The notes below the pieces were generated by a model. It was not told the origin of the DNA and searched no databases. It was given only the letters and a program-made list of their open reading frames with translations. From NCBI RefSeq assembly GCF_003344865.1, contig NZ_CP031165.1, positions 1,302,001 to 1,366,000 of the forward strand: a DNA stretch of 64,000 nt. The letters are read 5' to 3'. Position 1 is the stretch's first letter, and every line of letters starts with the position of its first letter. The DNA comes from Euzebya pacifica (lineage in GTDB: Bacteria > Actinomycetota > Nitriliruptoria > Euzebyales > Euzebyaceae). The translations under genes were made by a program, and so were the position numbers. This document shows, in pieces, positions 62,387 to 64,000 of the stretch.

Positions 62387-63223
62387 TCAGAGGTCGGCGG
62401 CGTGTCCCCTGACACGGATGCCGCCCGATGGGGGGATGTCGACCACGAGGGTGCTGGGCCGCCCCATGTCCTCGCCCTGCCGGATGGTCACGGTGGCGGG
62501 AGGGTCGACTCGTCCGTGTGCCCGCAGGTACCCGCCGAGCGCTGCGGCGGCGGCGCCGGTGGCAGGGTCCTCCACCACCCCGCCGACGGGGAAAGGATCC
62601 CGTGCGTCGAAGCCGTCGTCGGTGGGGACGACCACCTGGATCGTGGTCCATCCCTCGACGGTCATCAGCCGCTGGAGGGCCTCGAAGTCGTAGGTCATGC
62701 CGGCCAGCACGGCGCGGTCGGCCAGGACCAGGACCGGATGCCACACGCCGGCGAAGGCCACCGCGGGCGTCCAGGACGTGGCCAGGACGTCGTTGGACCA
62801 GCCGAAGGTTGCCAGCAGTGCGTCCAGCCGTGGGCCGTCCAGCGCTGCGGTGCGCGGATCGACTGACTCCAGCGTCGCGGTGGGGCCGTCGTCGTCGGAG
62901 GACGTCTCGACGACCACGGGACCGACGTTGGTGTCCAGCACGTAGGTGCCCTCGCCGTGCGTCCGCGCCAACGCCACCCCCGAGGCGATGGTCGCATGGT
63001 CACAGAAGTCGACCTCGGCGAGCGGCGACCAGTACCGGGTGACCCAACGGTCGGTCCGGCCCGTGGACGCAGGCGCGAGGAAGGCCGTCTCGGAGTAGCC
63101 CACGTCAGCGGCGATCGCCAGCATGGTCGCGGCGTCGGGAAGCGCGTCGGCGATGTGCACGCCGGCAGGGTTGCCGCCCGCGGGGTCGGAGGTGAAGGCG
63201 GCCAGCCGTTGCAGGGAGTCCAT
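62387..63223 (-). CDS. PhzF-family isomerase
   Basis: 278 residues, ATG 63223 (MDSLQRLAAFTSDPAGGNPA). FTSDPAGGNPAGV, YSETAFLAP and DHATIASGVAL, then DPATGAAAAALGGYL are the PhzF signatures; the conserved Glu in SETAF is the catalytic acid/base. Diaminopimelate-epimerase-like fold; substrate unknown, as no phenazine genes are near. Confidence 0.92.
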   Translation of the reverse strand: MDSLQRLAAFTSDPAGGNPAGVHIADALPDAATMLAIAADVGYSETAFLAPASTGRTDRWVTRYWSPLAEVDFCDHATIASGVALARTHGEGTYVLDTNVGPVVVETSSDDDGPTATLESVDPRTAALDGPRLDALLATFGWSNDVLATSWTPAVAFAGVWHPVLVLADRAVLAGMTYDFEALQRLMTVEGWTTIQVVVPTDDGFDARDPFPVGGVVEDPATGAAAAALGGYLRAHGRVDPPATVTIRQGEDMGRPSTLVVDIPPSGGIRVRGHAADL

Positions 63224-63302
63224 GCGGTGATGCTGCACCCCCGGAGCGAACCCGTCGAGTGCGGAGTTCGTGCGCGGTCCACGCCCGGTCAGGGGGCGGC
63301 GC

Positions 63303-64000
63303 TCAGGGCAGGCTGACGAACTCCTGGTGGTGGCGCACCGCAGCTGGCAGGCCACCCACGGTCAGCAGGTGGCGCACGTCGATGGCGTCGTGCAGCAGCG
63401 GGGCGAGCCGTCCGGTGACCGGGTCGGCAAGGGGGAGTGGACCGACCTGCGCGACCGCCTGGCCGTCCCCGAGCGGAAGGACCCAGCCGATGTGCCGCAA
63501 CCGCCCCGCCCTCGGACGGAGGCCATCGGCGATGCGAGCGGCGTTGGCCCCAGCCAGCCGTCCCGCCCGCACCGCCACCTGGGCGGTCTGGGGCAGGAGG
63601 CGGCCGCCCGGGCCCCGGTGGGCCGCGATGTCGCCCGCAGCCAGGACCCGGCGGTGACCGCTCACCCGAGCGCAACGATCGACGACGATCCGCCCGTCGG
63701 TGGTGGGGGCGTCGGGCAGCAGGACGTTGCCGTTGCTGGCGTAGCCGCCGGTCCACACCACGAGGCCGGGCACGGTGGTCCCGTCGTCGAGGTCGGCACC
63801 CTCGGGGCCGACACGGTCCAGCGACACGCCCGTCCGGATCGCCACCCGTCGGTCCACGAGGACGTGATGGGCCCGGTCGGCCATGTTGTCGGGCAGGGAC
63901 GGGAGGATGCGGTCGGCCATCTCCAACAGGTGGACCTGCACGTGGGGGTGTGCGGCGGCGACCTCTCCGGCCAGCTGGGTGCCGGTGGATCCTGCGCCGA
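63303..64000 (-). CDS. NAD(P)/FAD-dependent oxidoreductase (NDH-2-like), 5' part outside window
   Basis: Only the C-terminal ~232 residues are inside. The frame is open to the right edge and reads GAGSTGTQLAGEVAAAHPHV there, the NAD-binding Rossmann loop. Then VVWTGGYASNGNVLL and RVLAAGDIAAHRGPGGRLLP with QTAQVAVRAGRLAGANAAR give the FAD-binding GD motif and the AQ-AxxQ block of type II NADH dehydrogenases. Membrane-peripheral, transfers NADH electrons to quinone. Partial at the window end. Confidence 0.88.
   Translation of the reverse strand, partial: GAGSTGTQLAGEVAAAHPHVQVHLLEMADRILPSLPDNMADRAHHVLVDRRVAIRTGVSLDRVGPEGADLDDGTTVPGLVVWTGGYASNGNVLLPDAPTTDGRIVVDRCARVSGHRRVLAAGDIAAHRGPGGRLLPQTAQVAVRAGRLAGANAARIADGLRPRAGRLRHIGWVLPLGDGQAVAQVGPLPLADPVTGRLAPLLHDAIDVRHLLTVGGLPAAVRHHQEFVSLP

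Overview
The window reads as high-GC actinobacterial chromosome. Two secreted proteins carry cell-wall-binding type 2 repeats, which are frequent in Euzebya-like Nitriliruptoria, so I infer that kind of host. No marker gene in the window proves it.

Layout. (1) 1-2236 looks like the end of one mobile element: a lipoprotein cut by the window edge, a GNAT acetyltransferase, then a ~402-bp end repeat closing on a 49-bp duplicate of the 3' part of tRNA-Arg(CCG). (2) 2237-22566 is a ~20.3-kb integrative element in that tRNA gene (intact at 22518-22590, minus strand). It carries a tyrosine integrase, an excisionase-like protein, an AbiE-type nucleotidyltransferase pair and a MobF relaxase-helicase. 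It has no type IV secretion genes, so it is best called mobilizable. Its cargo is unusual: three related proteins with C-terminal CGNR-like zinc fingers, two of them under near-identical leaderless promoters, beside a divergent HNH-helicase fusion. Further right, single genes or pairs (an XRE/ImmA-IrrE pair and unknowns) are separated by ~45-75-bp imperfect palindromes, all in one orientation and all ending in CCACGG. At least four decayed genes lie in the element. (3) 22591-64000 is ordinary chromosome: PaaX regulator, lipoprotein, cupin/thioesterase pair, PepA, membrane and septum-formation-like proteins, VOC protein, a double acyl-CoA dehydrogenase, HxlR regulator with divergent methyltransferase, O-methyltransferase, HtrA protease, TatA/B, PAP2 phosphatase, cell-wall-binding metzincin, Mrp ATPase, acyl-CoA synthetase, two tandem PilB/GspE ATPases with C-terminal receiver domains, LppM-like lipoprotein, DUF222/HNH protein, EamA transporter, GAF-GGDEF-EAL protein, Nudix hydrolase, a second cell-wall-binding protein, acyl-CoA dehydrogenase, subtilisin, methyltransferase, PHP phosphoesterase overlapping an FHA-LuxR regulator, PhzF isomerase and a partial NADH dehydrogenase.

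Most noteworthy: the zinc-finger paralog/HNH-helicase island, the same-orientation palindromes bounding gene modules, the evidence for two related elements in tandem at one tRNA, and the paired PilB ATPases, one with an intact receiver and one with a receiver lacking its phosphoacceptor aspartate.
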